Source of the DNA: Fodinicola feengrottensis
GTDB taxonomy: Bacteria > Actinomycetota > Actinomycetes > Mycobacteriales > HKI-0501
DNA: 64,000 nucleotides
Direction of reading: 5' to 3'
NCBI RefSeq assembly: GCF_010993775.1
Contig: NZ_WOTO01000010.1
Span: forward strand, 62,001-126,000
Part shown: positions 1-9,479 of the stretch, one piece after another
Layout: each line of letters opens with the position of its first letter
Numbering within the stretch: position 1 is the first letter of the stretch
Notes under the pieces: generated by a model
The model's database searches: none
Seen by the model: only the letters and a program-made list of their open reading frames with translations
What the model was told of the DNA's origin: nothing
Made by a program: the position numbers and the translations under genes

Positions 1-172
1 CGAGAAGACGTGACACGGCCGTGCCATCTGCCCGATCAGGAAAAGCGCGTGACTCGATCGGGAAGGCTCCGCTTATGACTTGCCAGGTGGGTGACGCGTT
101 TCGTCAGAGTATGGGCGCCATGATGCAATCAAAGACAGCGCTCATCATTGGGATCGAGCCTTGGGCCTGAGG

Positions 173-580
173 TCAGGAGGCGGTGATGTTGACTAGCCAG
201 GGGATGCCGAATTTGTCCGTACAGGAGCCGAACTCGTCACCCCACATCTGCTTCTCCAGTGGCGTCGACACGGTGCCGCCGGCGGACAGCTTCTCCCAGT
301 AGCCACGCAGCTCGTCGGCATCGTCTCCGCTCAGGCTGACGGTGATGTTGGTGCCGGGGTTGTACTCCATGCCCGGCGGTGTGTCGGAGACCATCAGCGT
401 GTAGCCGCTGTCGGTTTCCAACTGGCCGTGCATGATCTGATCCGCCTCCGGCGAGTCCGGCATGCCGAACTCCCGGAAAGTCGACATCGTCAGGGTCCCC
501 CCGAGGACCGTCTGGTAGAACTCCAACGCCGCACGGGCGTCGCCGCGGAAGCTGAGGTACGGGTTCAAACGACTCGTCAT
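173..580 (-). CDS. VOC-superfamily (PhnB-like) protein
   Basis: A 135-residue protein beginning MTSRLNPYLSFRGDARAALEFY. The reading frame is open a further 18 codons upstream, but this ATG fits the family start (a strand followed by the 'ALEFYQTVLGG' helix). The order beta strand, A-x-x-FY helix, the 'MSTFREFGMP' insert and the C-terminal 'DKFGIPWLVNI' are typical of PhnB-like members of the glyoxalase/bleomycin-resistance/dioxygenase fold. These are cytosolic, usually dimeric, and mostly of unknown substrate. It stands alone, pointing away from the next gene, with about 180 bp of upstream spacer. No metal-ligand set is obvious enough to predict an enzymatic reaction. Confidence 0.85.
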   Translation of the reverse strand: MTSRLNPYLSFRGDARAALEFYQTVLGGTLTMSTFREFGMPDSPEADQIMHGQLETDSGYTLMVSDTPPGMEYNPGTNITVSLSGDDADELRGYWEKLSAGGTVSTPLEKQMWGDEFGSCTDKFGIPWLVNITAS

Positions 581-761
581 GCGGCCATCTTCGCAGCTCA
601 ACAAGGTCTCCACCAGGCGACACAGGCAAGCCAACCGGCTCCTGCATCATTTGTCACAGTAGGGGCATCCCTACCCTGCTTTGGTGGGTTGACACGACTC
701 ACCGGACCCGGCCAGCCGTGTCAGGCTCGGCATACTTCCCTTATGCCACGCCAAAGGACCG

Positions 762-1933
762 ATGATGGTAAAAACATTCGCACTGGCCGCGGCCGCACTG
801 GTGGCCAGTGTCGCGATCGCTGCTCCGCACCAGGACCTGCCGCCGCTCAATGACTCGGTCTTGCGCCACGCACTGCAAGTCCGGCCGACCGACAAAGTCA
901 CCGGCGCGCTGTTGCGGATCACCGGTTCGGCCGGCCAATGGTCTGGCACGTCCGGTGCCGGAGACATCGCGAACCACCAGCCGGTGCCACTCAACGGCCG
1001 GTTCCGGATCGGCAGCATCAGCAAGGTCTTCACCGCGGCCGTCGTCCTGCAGCTCGCCGCTGAACACAAAATCGTTCTCACCAATACCGTGCAGCACTAC
1101 CTTCCCGGCCTGCTACCGGAAAATCTGCCACCGGTCACCATCGGCCAGCTACTCAACCACACCAGCGGACTTCCGGACGACGACAGTCCATTCAAGACCA
1201 CCGGCGACGCTCAATGGTTCGTCGACCACCGTTTCGACGTGTGGACCCCAGCGCAGATCGTCGCCATCGACAGTCGGCATCCGATGCAGTTCGCGCCGGG
1301 TACGAAACAGAAGTACGACGGGATCAACTACTACCTGGCCGGCTTGTTGATCGAGAAAATCACCGGCAACACGTACGCGGCAGAGGTCCAGCACCGGATT
1401 ATCAGCCCGCTGGGACTGCACTGCACGACACGTCCGTCCCTGGCCCGTACGATTTCGCGATTCCAGGCCCACATTCGCACGGATATGTAGCTGTTGGCGA
1501 CAAGCTGGTGGACGTAACCGAGGAAAGCCCGTGGGCGTGGGCCGAAGGCGGCCTGATCTCCAGCGCCGCCGACCTGGACCACTTCCTTACCGCACTGTTC
1601 AAAGGGGGAAAAATCGTACCCGCCAGCGAGCTCAACGAGATGTTCACGCTGCCGGTGAGCCCGGACGGCACACCAGTCCCGTACGTTGACGCATCCAACT
1701 GCCCAGGCGGCAACGCCTGCTACAGCATGGGACTGATGAAGGTCTCGCTGCCCGGCACCACGATTTTCGCGTGGGGCAAGACCGGCTCACGTCCCGGCTA
1801 CACGGACGGCGTGTTCGCCACCCCTGACCTGAAGCGCAAAATCGTCTATGTGTTGAACCCGACCGGCAACAAGGACGGCTCCGAACAGCCATTCGTGCTG
1901 CGGTTGGCATCGGCCGCCTTCCTCGGTAAATAA
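762..1933 (+). CDS. Secreted serine hydrolase, beta-lactamase/DD-peptidase fold (frame broken)
   Basis: The N-terminus is a signal peptide (MMVKTF then a long Ala/Val stretch). It is followed by a class-C beta-lactamase/D-Ala-D-Ala carboxypeptidase-like domain. The SxxK motif is S85-I-S-K88 in 'RIGSISKVFTAA'; a KTG motif lies near the end in 'FAWGKTGSRPGYTDG'. The usual second motif YxN reads Y-D-G ('KYDGINYYLAG'), so the Asn is missing. The frame is broken after 'ISPLGLH': CTGCA is duplicated exactly in tandem (1416-1425), and removing one copy restores '...GLHDTSVPGPYDF...'. The gene is therefore either a real null allele or an assembly artefact. The rejoined length is about 389 aa, normal for the family. 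Confidence 0.85.
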
Positions 1934-2068
1934 TCAGACCCGAAACGCCCGGAAAAGTGTCCCGACAGTTTCCAGTGGCGCTCCCAGCAGCGTTTCCACG
2001 CGCGCGAATCACCTCTTCGTATTAGTATCGCGGGAACATGTCACAGTTCCCCCGAGGAGAAGGTCATC

Positions 2069-2599
2069 ATGCGAGTTAACCTGGATGTCGCGGACGCGGT
2101 TATCGATATTGGCGACAAGGGAGTTCAGCTGTCGCTTTCGGATAACTCCGGTTCGGTCGTCGGGCACGTGCGGATCGGCCATTCGGGAGTGGAGTGGCGC
2201 AAGGGCGCCAGCCGGGTCGGCCGGGCGAAGAAGATTCCGTTGCGACAGTTCATCACCGCGTTGGAAAAGGCGATGGACGGCGGCCCAGTCGCGGCCAGTC
2301 GCAAGGTGACTCCACCGGCGGCGAAGAAGGCTGCCAAGAAGGCAGCGCCAGCGGCGGCGAAGAAGGCCGCCAAGAAGGCGAGCAAGGCAAAGGCCGCACC
2401 GGCAGTGGCCAAACGCGGCCCCGGCCGTCCGCGCAAGAAGGTCGCCGCACCGGCACGTAAGGCCGCGAAGCGCCCCGGCCGTCGCGCCGCGATCGACACC
2501 CAGACCGTCCGCGCCTGGGCGCAGGGGCAGGGAATGCAGGTCGCTGGCCGCGGCCGGCTGTCCAGCTCCATCATCGACGCGTACCGCCAGGCCAACTAA
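2069..2599 (+). CDS. Lsr2-like nucleoid protein with H1-like tail and AT-hook
   Basis: A 176-aa DNA-binding protein with a clear AGGAGAAGG ribosome site 5' of ATG. Residues 1-70 form a small domain (MRVNLDVADAVIDIG...) that does not look like the standard Lsr2 dimerisation domain. Residues 80-115 are a histone-H1-like Lys/Ala tract (repeated AAKKAA). An AT-hook, GPGRPRKK, lies around 117-124. Residues 142-176 match the Lsr2 C-terminal DNA-binding domain (VRAWAQGQGMQVAGRGRLS...AYRQA), including the R-G-R that inserts into the minor groove. In the family such domains silence AT-rich DNA. Combining all three DNA-binding modules after an unfamiliar N-terminus is unusual. The gene is intact and monocistronic. 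Confidence 0.85.
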   Translation: MRVNLDVADAVIDIGDKGVQLSLSDNSGSVVGHVRIGHSGVEWRKGASRVGRAKKIPLRQFITALEKAMDGGPVAASRKVTPPAAKKAAKKAAPAAAKKAAKKASKAKAAPAVAKRGPGRPRKKVAAPARKAAKRPGRRAAIDTQTVRAWAQGQGMQVAGRGRLSSSIIDAYRQAN

Positions 2600-2649
2600 A
2601 GAAACGGCAGCGACCGAATTCAGCGACCCCTTTTCGCCGCCGGCAGCGA

Positions 2650-3297
2650 TTAGGGTTTGTTGAGATAGCTGAGAACGGCGAGGACGCGGCGATTGTTGTT
2701 GTCGTCGTCAGTAATGCCGAGTTTTCCGAAGATCGACGTGGTGTATTTGCTGATGGCGCTCTCGCTGAGAAAAAGCCGTTGGGCGACGGCCTGGTTGGAC
2801 AGGCCTTCGGCCATCAGGCTGAGGACGGACTGTTCGCGTTCGGTGAGGCTTCCCAGCCGCCGGTTCGACGTGCCGCTGGCGAACAGTTTGGTGATGACAG
2901 CCGAATCCATGGCGGTGCCACCACCAGAAACCCGAGTGAGGGCGTCCATGAACTGGTCGGCGTCGAACACGCTTTCCTTGAGGAAATAGCCGACGCCCCC
3001 GGCGCCGTCGGCCAGCAGTTCCCGGGCATAGAGCTGTTCGACGTGCTGCGACAGGATCAACACCGGCAGGCCGGGGACTTTCCGGCGGGCCTCCAGCGCC
3101 GCCCGCAGTCCCTCATCCGTCTGGGTCGGCGGCATCCGTACGTCCACGATGGCGACGTCCGGTTGCCAGGCCAACAGGGCGTCGAGGGTCTCGGGCCCGG
3201 TCGTCGCGGTCGCCACGACCTCGTGCCCGTACGCCTCTATAAGGCGCACTATTCCGTCGCGTAAAAGGTAAAGATCCTCGGCTACAACGATTCGCAT
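2650..3297 (-). CDS. NarL/LuxR-type response regulator
   Basis: A 215-aa cytosolic regulator. The receiver domain (residues 1-120) has acidic pocket E7-D8, phospho-acceptor D52 ('AIVDVRMP') and the conserved K107 ('YFLKES'). The C-terminal LuxR helix-turn-helix starts at 'LTEREQSVLSLMAEGLSNQAVA'. The ATG at 3297 lies inside the 3' end of the upstream histidine kinase, whose corrected frame stops at 3282-3284. The 16-nt overlap implies translational coupling. It is expected to be phosphorylated by that kinase and to bind DNA as a dimer. The target is not evident from context. The frame is intact. Confidence 0.92.
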   Translation of the reverse strand: MRIVVAEDLYLLRDGIVRLIEAYGHEVVATATTGPETLDALLAWQPDVAIVDVRMPPTQTDEGLRAALEARRKVPGLPVLILSQHVEQLYARELLADGAGGVGYFLKESVFDADQFMDALTRVSGGGTAMDSAVITKLFASGTSNRRLGSLTEREQSVLSLMAEGLSNQAVAQRLFLSESAISKYTTSIFGKLGITDDDNNNRRVLAVLSYLNKP

Positions 3298-4526
3298 GGC
3301 ACCACCATTCTCGCGCGGGTCGGACCGCCGGCCGGACTGTCGACCTCCAGGGTGCCGTCGAAGGCCGCGAGCCGGCGACGCAGCCCCTCCAGTCCGCCGC
3401 CGGTACGTACGCTGGCGCCGCCCTGACCGTTGTCTTCGACCTCCGCGACGATCCCGGTGCCGTCGTGGGCGACGGAGATCCGCGCTGGGACGCGTGGGCA
3501 TGCTTGACGGCGTTGGTGAGCAACTCGGCGACCCCGAAATACACCGCCGACTCGATCGGCGGGTCCAGACGCGACTGAGCATCGGCGTTGACGGTCGTTT
3601 CCAACGGGCTGTCCAAGGCGAGGGCGCGTACGGCATCGACGAGACCGCGCTCGTTCAAAACCGGCGGGCTGATGCCCTTGACCAGGTCACGGAGCTCGGT
3701 CAGGGACGTGGAGGCGCCGACCCGCGCCTCCCGTAGCAGCGCCCGGGCCTGGTCGGGGTTGGTTTCCATCAGCTTTTCCGCGGTCGCCAGCGAAAGCCCG
3801 AGCGCGACCAGCCGGGCCTGCGCGCCATCGTGCAGGTCCCGCTCGATCCGGCGGATCTCGGCGGCCTGCGCGACCGTCGCGTCGGCCCGCTGGTCAGTCA
3901 GGTCACCCACCCGCTCCGCCAGCTCCATCGCGGCCGACGGGCGCAGGAAACGGACGGCGACCGGCTTCATAACCCGCCACGCGTACGGGGCGCGGTGCCC
4001 ACCGCGACGATCGCGCCGGCAACCGCGGCGGCGACCCCGAAGCGGGTGAACCCGAGGATCGCCGCCACCACGGCGGCCGGCGGGATGGCCGCGACACCCC
4101 CCCCATCGTCAGCGGCGCGATCAAGACGAACCGCAGGTCACGCCAGGTGGCCGGGTCGTTCCACACCAGCCGCCAGCGCTGCTGCTGGCGGGCGTCTCGC
4201 TGGCTTCGCGCGTACGTGAACCCGTTCCACCAGTAGCCGGTCGCCATCCGGGTCACCGGGACGGCCTTGCGGTACCCGGCCGCAATCGCGGTGCCCGTCC
4301 ACCTCGCGACCAGGAACCGAACCAGCCGGGACAGTGGGCGCGGGAGCGCGACAGTTCCGATGCCCGCCCAGACAATCGGCGCTATCGAGGCCCACAGGCC
4401 CCACCAGATCACCGCCACCACCACGGCCGCCCACAGAGCCGGAATCACCAGCGCGACAGCCAGGACGACACTCGCTCGTACGAACCCGATGCAGGCGCTC
4501 GCAAGCCACCCCATTAGCTGTTTCAT
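3282..4526 (-). CDS. Sensor histidine kinase, HisKA_3 type (three frame breaks)
   Basis: The start at 4526 (MKQLMGWLASACIGFVRASVVLAVALV) gives a sensor region with several membrane segments, then a HisKA_3 dimerisation helix with the phospho-accepting His in 'RRIERDLHDGAQARLVALG', and a HATPase domain with N-box 'AELLTNAVKHAHA' and G-boxes 'VEDNGQGG' and 'GGGLEGLRRRL'. The N-terminal part is read to about 4100, where a C8 run (4097-4104, G8 on the coding strand) breaks the frame. Further shifts lie near 4000 and 3490. Corrected, the protein is about 415 aa, normal for this kinase class, and overlaps the response regulator. Single-base errors are the simplest explanation. Confidence 0.82.
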
Positions 4527-4703
4527 GACCCCTCTTCGCAATTCTGTGACCCGACTGTACGGCCGGGAACGACTTCGGTGAGTCAACTGTGCACGCTGGA
4601 CGGCCCGATTCTCGCCGTTGAGAGCGTGAAGTAGGTCTAGCCACACCCAACCGTGCGGCCAGGCCCATTCCGCCGATGACCCGCGTTTCCTACTGTCACA
4701 TCC

Positions 4704-5871
4704 ATGACATTCACCCCGAGAAAAGAAACAGACCTGAAACCCACCAGGGCCGACCAGATTTCGGCCGCTCCCAGCACCCTGCCCGCCGCACGACTGTGGT
4801 TCGTCGACAATCTGCGGGTCATCCTGACCGCGCTGGTGATCCTGCACCACATCGCGGTCACCTACAGTGGGCTTTCAGTCTGGTATTACAACGAAAAGCC
4901 GGCCAGCGCGGCCGTCGGGCTCGGGCTGACCATCTTCGCGCTGGTCAACCAGTCCTGGTTCATGGGCGCGTTCTTCCTGCTCTCCGGCTATTTCACGCCC
5001 GGATCGTACGATCGCAAGGGTCCGCGCGCGTTCCTGCGTGACCGGCTGGTCCGGCTGGGGATCCCGTTGGCGGTGTTCTATTTCGTGCTCAACCCATTGC
5101 TCTACCTCGGCGCCTACCCAGGCGGTTCGCCAGTGGACTTCTACCTGCGGACCATCGGGTCCGGGCCGTTGTGGTTCGTGCTCGCGCTTTTCGTCTTCGA
5201 CGGCGCGTACGCGGCTTTTCGGCACTTGACCAGGAACCGCACGCCGCGCGAACGCCGTTCCCAGCCACTCACCTACCCGATGGTGCTGGGGTTCGTACTA
5301 GCGCTCGCTTTGACGACCTACGCGTGGCGTGTCATCGTTCCGGAAGGCACCTTCGTACCGATCATCGGCTTCCCGAGCAGTGGCTACTTGCCGCAGTACA
5401 TCAGCTTTTTCGTGCTGGGCACAGTGGCGTACCGACGCGGTTGGCTGACCACCATCACCGCCGCGATGGGCTGGGGCGGGCTCGGGACTGGCCACCGGTG
5501 CCACCCTGATCTTCCTTCCGGTCGCACTCATGGGCGGAACCACGGCGATCTTCGGACACGGCACTCTCAGCTCGCTGTTCTACGCCCTCTGGGACTCCAC
5601 TTTCGCTGTTGGCATGGTCCTCGCGTTGCTGACTTTCTTCCGCGGCAAGGTCAACGGGCATGGACCGGTACGCCGATACCTGTCCAGCAACGTGTTCGCA
5701 GTTTACGTCATTCACGCTTTCGTGGTGACGGCAGCCGGTTACGCACTCAGCACCGCGGCCGTACCCACCTTGGCGAAATTCGCTATCGGGGGGGCCGTCG
5801 TCGCGCTGCCGGTCTGTTTTCTGCTCGCCGGCGCGATCCGCAAACTCCCCGGCGTCCGTCGAGTACTCTAA
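4704..5871 (+). CDS. Acyltransferase 3 family membrane protein (one frame break)
   Basis: The protein starts MTFTPRKETDLKP and enters an acyltransferase-3 domain with 'RLWFVDNLRVILTALVILHHIAVTY'; its His-His pair is the family's likely catalytic site. It has about ten hydrophobic helices and a typical 'SGYFTP' signature ('FMGAFFLLSGYF'). Such proteins O-acylate sugars or other extracytoplasmic substrates. The frame shifts at 5484-5486, where one extra G turns 'GLGLATGATLIFLP' into a read-through. The true C-terminus is '...RKLPGVRRVL' at 5871. Without the correction the frame runs spuriously across the next gene to 7085. It stands alone, opposite to its neighbours. The acyl group and acceptor cannot be predicted. 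Confidence 0.85.
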
Positions 5872-5876
5872 ACCAG

Positions 5877-6536
5877 TCAGAAGCCGAAGTTCGTACGCTT
5901 GATGACGACCGGCTTGGCCGGCAGGCCGTCGAGTGGGCCGCGGTCGCTGGGAATGATGCCGGCGGCGACGATCCGGTCGAGGGTGTCCATGCCGCTGACA
6001 ACCCGGCCCAGCACCGAGTAGTTCGCCGGAATGTGGGCGAAAGAATGCACGATGAAGAATTCGCTGCCGTTCGTCCCAGGCCCTTGGTTGCCCATCGCGA
6101 TGGTGCCCCGAGGGTACGTCTCAGTGCCGTTGACCTCGTCGGGGAATTTATAGCCGGGACCGCCCTTCTCCACCTCAACGAGATCTCCGCACTGCAGCAC
6201 TCCCAGCCGCGCACTGTTGGTCAGCCGCCAGCATTGGCTGTGTTCATAGAAATGCTGCAGCACCAGGCTCGCCATGTTGTGAACAGCGCAGGGCGCGGCT
6301 CCGGCGCGGTTCAGCCGTACAGTGACTGGCCCGTAGTTGAAACGGAACGTGACGTCCACAGTCCCTACGGTCAGCGCGTACGGCGTCGGCCGCAGGACCG
6401 GGCGGGCCGCCGGATTTTCCGGCGTCGGGGTGAAGGTGCACCGGACCACCGGGGCGGCGGCCGATGCCGGCGCGGCGGCGATGAGAGACCCGGACAGCGA
6501 AATCAGGACGGTGGCGACGACCCAGCGCAGCTTCAT
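5877..6536 (-). CDS. Secreted cyclophilin-type peptidyl-prolyl isomerase
   Basis: An intact 219-aa protein with a signal peptide (MKLRWVVATVLISLSGSLIAAAPASA) and a cyclophilin domain. 'CWRLTNSARLGVLQCGD' corresponds to the family's 'CHRLTT..VLQCGD' segment; 'GGPGYKFPDE', 'YPRGTIAMGNQGPGTNGSEFFI' and 'NYSVLGRVVSGMD' follow. The two Cys bracketing the active-site segment could form a disulfide outside the membrane. Its role is likely folding of exported proteins. The histidine usual in CHR is W here. It is convergent with the acyltransferase gene, with only 5 bp between the stops. Confidence 0.9.
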   Translation of the reverse strand: MKLRWVVATVLISLSGSLIAAAPASAAAPVVRCTFTPTPENPAARPVLRPTPYALTVGTVDVTFRFNYGPVTVRLNRAGAAPCAVHNMASLVLQHFYEHSQCWRLTNSARLGVLQCGDLVEVEKGGPGYKFPDEVNGTETYPRGTIAMGNQGPGTNGSEFFIVHSFAHIPANYSVLGRVVSGMDTLDRIVAAGIIPSDRGPLDGLPAKPVVIKRTNFGF

Positions 6537-6563
6537 GGCATGAAAATACCAAGGGCTCTCGCG

Positions 6564-7222
6564 TTAGGAAACTGGTGCGCCAGAATCCAGCTCCACCGGC
6601 CGATCGCCACCAGCGAGGTCCGCCCGGCGGGCCAGGCCGATGCCAAGGACATCGCGAATGTAGATCTCGATGAACTCCGGCAACCACGGATCAGCGTCTA
6701 TCCTGGCGAACACTTCCAGCAGCCGCTCGTCCGGCTGAGCCGCGAGATGGACGATCCGCCATTCGTTCAGTGGCCGGTTTTCGTCGCCACCAACGGAATG
6801 CTCGACATGGAAGATCGGCTGGTCGGTGCTGGCGTGGAGCTGCACACCGTCGCGGTCCGGATGTTCGGCCGCCCCGACAAAGGTGACTTTCTGTTCGGCG
6901 TGGTTGAGGTGGGTCTGTTCGATAATCAAGCCGTATTGCTCACGCGCGAGCCACAGACGCTGGGACGAGGTGCGTACGAAGGTGTCGTCACCTCCCCAAG
7001 CCTGCGCACTGCCTTTTTGGCCACCACACCAGGAATGAACAGATCGGGTCGGCGCGCCTTGCGTACCTCGACATCCCACAGCTGAGCCCGGCTCAGGCGT
7101 TCACTCGGTTCGTACCGTTCGGCCAGCACGCTGTTGACATCAATCGGACGCATTTCATAGCGGGTATTGGCTGGATCGGCCCACGCCTGGGCGAATATCG
7201 TCTCGTAATCGAGAAAGTCCAT
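6564..7222 (-). CDS. Hypothetical protein in a MarR-led operon (one frame break)
   Basis: The start MDFLDYETIFAQAWADPANTRYEMRPIDV follows the MarR gene by 15 bp. After about 70 residues ('RPDLFIPGVVAKKA') the frame changes near the A5 run at 7014-7018 and continues '...WGGDDTFVRTSSQRLWLAREQYGLIIEQTHLNHAEQKVTFVG...' to 'RPVELDSGAPVS'. The rejoined protein is about 219 aa. It has no signal peptide or membrane segment and is rich in charged residues. The second half contains a 'LFEVFARIDADPWLPEFIE'-like helical tail. I do not recognise the family. Its placement behind an autoregulated MarR gene suggests it acts on, or responds to, the MarR ligand. Confidence 0.6.
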
Positions 7223-7237
7223 CGAAACCTCCGTAGT

Positions 7238-7704
7238 TCAGCTTCTCTTCTCCGAAAACCGACGACTGGAGCGTCTGGTGTCGACGTTGTCGGTCATGGC
7301 ACCCAAAACGTGGGGCAACTCGGCCACCGTCCGAGCGGGCAGGCCGGCGGCAGTTTCGTCAGCCAGTCCACGCCACAGCTCTTTGACCTGGTCGACGAGG
7401 GCTTTACCCTGGTCGGTCAACTCAACGATGCTGGCGCGCTTGTCGGAAGGCGCGGGCGTACGACGAATGTGCCCGATGGTTTCGAGAGCTTGCGACTCAT
7501 CAGCGTGACGCTGGGCGGCTCGCAGCCCAGCGCCTCGCTGAGCTGGGCCTGAATCATCGGGCCAGTACGGGCGAGCTCGAGCAACAGCGCCTCCTGCCCG
7601 GGATAGAGACCAAGCGGGGCCAGCAACTCCGCGGCTCTCGCGCGGTGCCGCAGACACAGCAGGCGGATGGCCTGGTTGAGGACATCGGCGCTCTCGAAAT
7701 CCAC
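7238..7704 (-). CDS. MarR-family regulator (one frame break)
   Basis: A winged-helix MarR repressor of about 155 aa. 'AIRLLCLRHRARAAELLAPLGLYPGQEALLLELARTGPMIQAQLSEALGCEPPSVTLMSRKLE' covers the dimer helix and recognition helix. 'IGHIRRTPAPSDKRASIVELTDQGKALV' is the wing with the conserved D-K-R. The frame is broken at 7484-7487 by a tandem GA/GA; deleting one dinucleotide gives 'MSRKLETIGHIRRTPAPSD'. A 36-bp palindromic operator sits 17 bp upstream of the start, so autoregulation of this gene and its downstream partner is likely. Confidence 0.85.
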
Positions 7705-7720
7705 GCGACCTCCTCAGCGA

Positions 7721-7756
7721 GTTGGTTACGCGCATAACGTTATGCGCATAACCAAC
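7721..7756. promoter_or_regulatory. Double MarR operator (36-bp near-perfect palindrome)
   Basis: Two 14-bp half-palindromes abut each other: GTTACGCGCATAAC (7725-7738) and the perfect GTTATGCGCATAAC (7739-7752). GTTG and CAAC flank them, so the 36 bp reads as one palindrome with a single mismatched pair. The site lies directly upstream of the MarR start at 7704 and between it and the divergent TetR gene, so one or both regulators may bind. Confidence 0.8.
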
Positions 7757-7857
7757 TATTCGCAAGGCCCTGATGCGTGGTTACTACCGCTAACTTGGGT
7801 GAGATGGTCTGACAAGAGTACGATGTGTTCGCGATCGTGAATGTCGAGGAGTGTGAG

Positions 7858-8556
7858 TTGAGAAGTCCAAGAGAGCGTTATCGCGAGCAGGTACGCGACG
7901 AGGTCAAGGCGCATGCCTGGCGGCAGGTCGCCACCACCGGCGCCACGGCACTGTCCCTCAACGCGATCGCCAAGCAGATGGGGGGTGAGCGGTCCGGCGC
8001 TCTACCGCTATTTCGCCAGCCGAGACGAGCTGATCACCGCGCTCATCCTGGACGCCTACCGCGACCTGTCCACGGCTGGCCAGGCCGCCGCCGCAGCAGC
8101 CAAAACGCCGGCCGCCCAGCTGGCCGCGATCGCCTTGGCCATCCGCGAATGGGCGCTCGCCGAACCGCATCGCTACCTACTTATTTACGGCACACCAGTG
8201 CCGGGTTACGTGGCGCCGACGGAAGCGACCACCCTCGCTGCCAGTCTCATGGCGCTGCTATTGGACGCCTTCGCGGACATCCCGTCGACACCTGGCTCAA
8301 AATCGGCCACTGCCTTGGGAAAAAAAAACACCTGGCCACTCACCGCGACTGGGCCGGCAACGAGCACGCTGGCGACTCGGCGCTGCACCGTGCGCTCGCC
8401 TTCTGGACGCGGGTGCACGGCGTCCTCAGCCTGGAACTGGCCGGCCATTTCGTCGGCATGGCGTTCGATCCGGCGCTCCTTTACGCCGCCGAGGTCGACG
8501 CGGCCATCACCGAAAACGCGGAGCAAGGTCGTGGTCGGCCAGCACCTGCTCGATGA
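7858..8556 (+). CDS. TetR-family regulator (two frame breaks)
   Basis: I chose the TTG at 7858 because GAGGAG lies 7 nt upstream. It yields 'RSPRERYREQVRDEVKAHAWRQVATTGATALSLNAIAKQMGVSGPALYRYFASRDELITALI', a complete TetR helix-turn-helix. The C-terminal ligand domain ('ALAEPHRYLLIYGTPVPGY', 'RVHGVLSLELAGHF') is the common actinobacterial TetR_C type. The frame is lost at the G6 run near 7981 and regained after an A9 run at 8320-8328. It overlaps the convergent phosphotransferase gene by about 50 bp. No adjacent target gene is evident on its own strand. Confidence 0.8.
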   Translation: MRSPRERYREQVRDEVKAHAWRQVATTGATALSLNAIAKQMGGERSGALPLFRQPRRADHRAHPGRLPRPVHGWPGRRRSSQNAGRPAGRDRLGHPRMGARRTASLPTYLRHTSAGLRGADGSDHPRCQSHGAAIGRLRGHPVDTWLKIGHCLGKKKHLATHRDWAGNEHAGDSALHRALAFWTRVHGVLSLELAGHFVGMAFDPALLYAAEVDAAITENAEQGRGRPAPAR

Positions 8557-9427
8557 TGTGTTCGTTGACCGCTGCCAGTTTGTCGTCCTTGCCGCGAGAA
8601 CTGACCAGCGTCAGCATCGACTTCCACAGGGCCCAGCCGCGCGCCCGGGCCCAGGCGCCGTCGTCGTGGTCGACTACGTGCCGAAACACCGCACGGCTCT
8701 GGCCGGAGAACATCGTCCACGCGATAACGAGATCGCAGGCCGGGTCGCCGATCCCGGACGTGCCGAAATCGATGACGGCCGCGAGTTTTCCGTCCTCCAC
8801 CAACAGATTCCCGTGCGCGATGTCACCGTGGAACCACACTGGCGGACCGGTCCATTCGGCCGCCAAGGCGGCCTCCCAGACGACTGTGGCACGATCGGTG
8901 TCGATGTGCCCAGCCAACTCGGCGAGGCACCGCCGCGTTTCGTCGTCATAGTGTTTTGGCGGGGCTCCACGGTAAAAACTGTGTTCGCCGGCAAGCGGAC
9001 CGCCGGTGGGATCGCAGCGCTGCAGGGCTCGGATGAATTCGGCTACGGAGAGCGCGAACCGTTGCAGATCCCCGATTCGGTCCAGATCCGCTGCCGTCTC
9101 GCCGGACAGCCACCCTCGTACGGACCACGGAAACGGATATCCCTCGCCCGGCTCGCCCTCGCCGAGAATGGTCGGCACCGCGACCGGCAGCGTCGGCGCG
9201 AGTCGCGGCAGCCAGTAGTTCTCCTTGGCGACGGCCGGCACATAACCGGCCGCGGTGGGCAGCCGTACGGTCGCCTGCTCACCCAGGCGATAGGTGCGGT
9301 TGTCCCAGCCATCAACCGCGACCGGAATGATCGGCAGGCCGCTCCACTGCGGAAACTGTGCGGCGATAAGGCGCTCGACCAGGGCCGCATCGATCCCAGC
9401 ACGACCATCGGCGGGAAGACTGTTCAC
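8507..9427 (-). CDS. Aminoglycoside phosphotransferase (APH) family kinase
   Basis: An intact APH/choline-kinase-like fold. 'ALVERLIAAQFPQWSGLPIIPVAVDGWDNRTYRLG' begins the ATP-binding lobe. 'WFHGDIAHGNLLVEDGKLAAVIDFG' carries the catalytic loop HGDxxxxN and the metal-binding D of IDFG, followed by 'GDPACDL'. The frame is open to a TTG at 9478, one base after the upstream TetR stop; GTG at 9427 gives a start closer to homologues and is used here. Enzymes of this subgroup phosphorylate small molecules or antibiotics; the substrate is not predictable. The coupled TetR gene just upstream may regulate it. Confidence 0.85.
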   Translation of the reverse strand: MNSLPADGRAGIDAALVERLIAAQFPQWSGLPIIPVAVDGWDNRTYRLGEQATVRLPTAAGYVPAVAKENYWLPRLAPTLPVAVPTILGEGEPGEGYPFPWSVRGWLSGETAADLDRIGDLQRFALSVAEFIRALQRCDPTGGPLAGEHSFYRGAPPKHYDDETRRCLAELAGHIDTDRATVVWEAALAAEWTGPPVWFHGDIAHGNLLVEDGKLAAVIDFGTSGIGDPACDLVIAWTMFSGQSRAVFRHVVDHDDGAWARARGWALWKSMLTLVSSRGKDDKLAAVNEHIIEQVLADHDLAPRFR

Positions 9428-9479
9428 CGGAAGATCATCCGTACCAGCGCAGGCCTTGGCAACCGAATTGACCGCCAAG

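Noticed and set aside
4097..4104. C8 run (and the A9 at 8320-8328 and C9 at 50930-50938) as phase-variation switches
   Set aside because: Essential genes elsewhere in the window carry similar single-base breaks outside runs, so sequence error is the simpler explanation; not excluded.
4704..7085. A single 793-codon open frame
   Set aside because: Only the first part is the acyltransferase; past the frame break at about 5485 it is antisense to the cyclophilin and the next gene, with low-complexity Arg/Gly-rich sequence.
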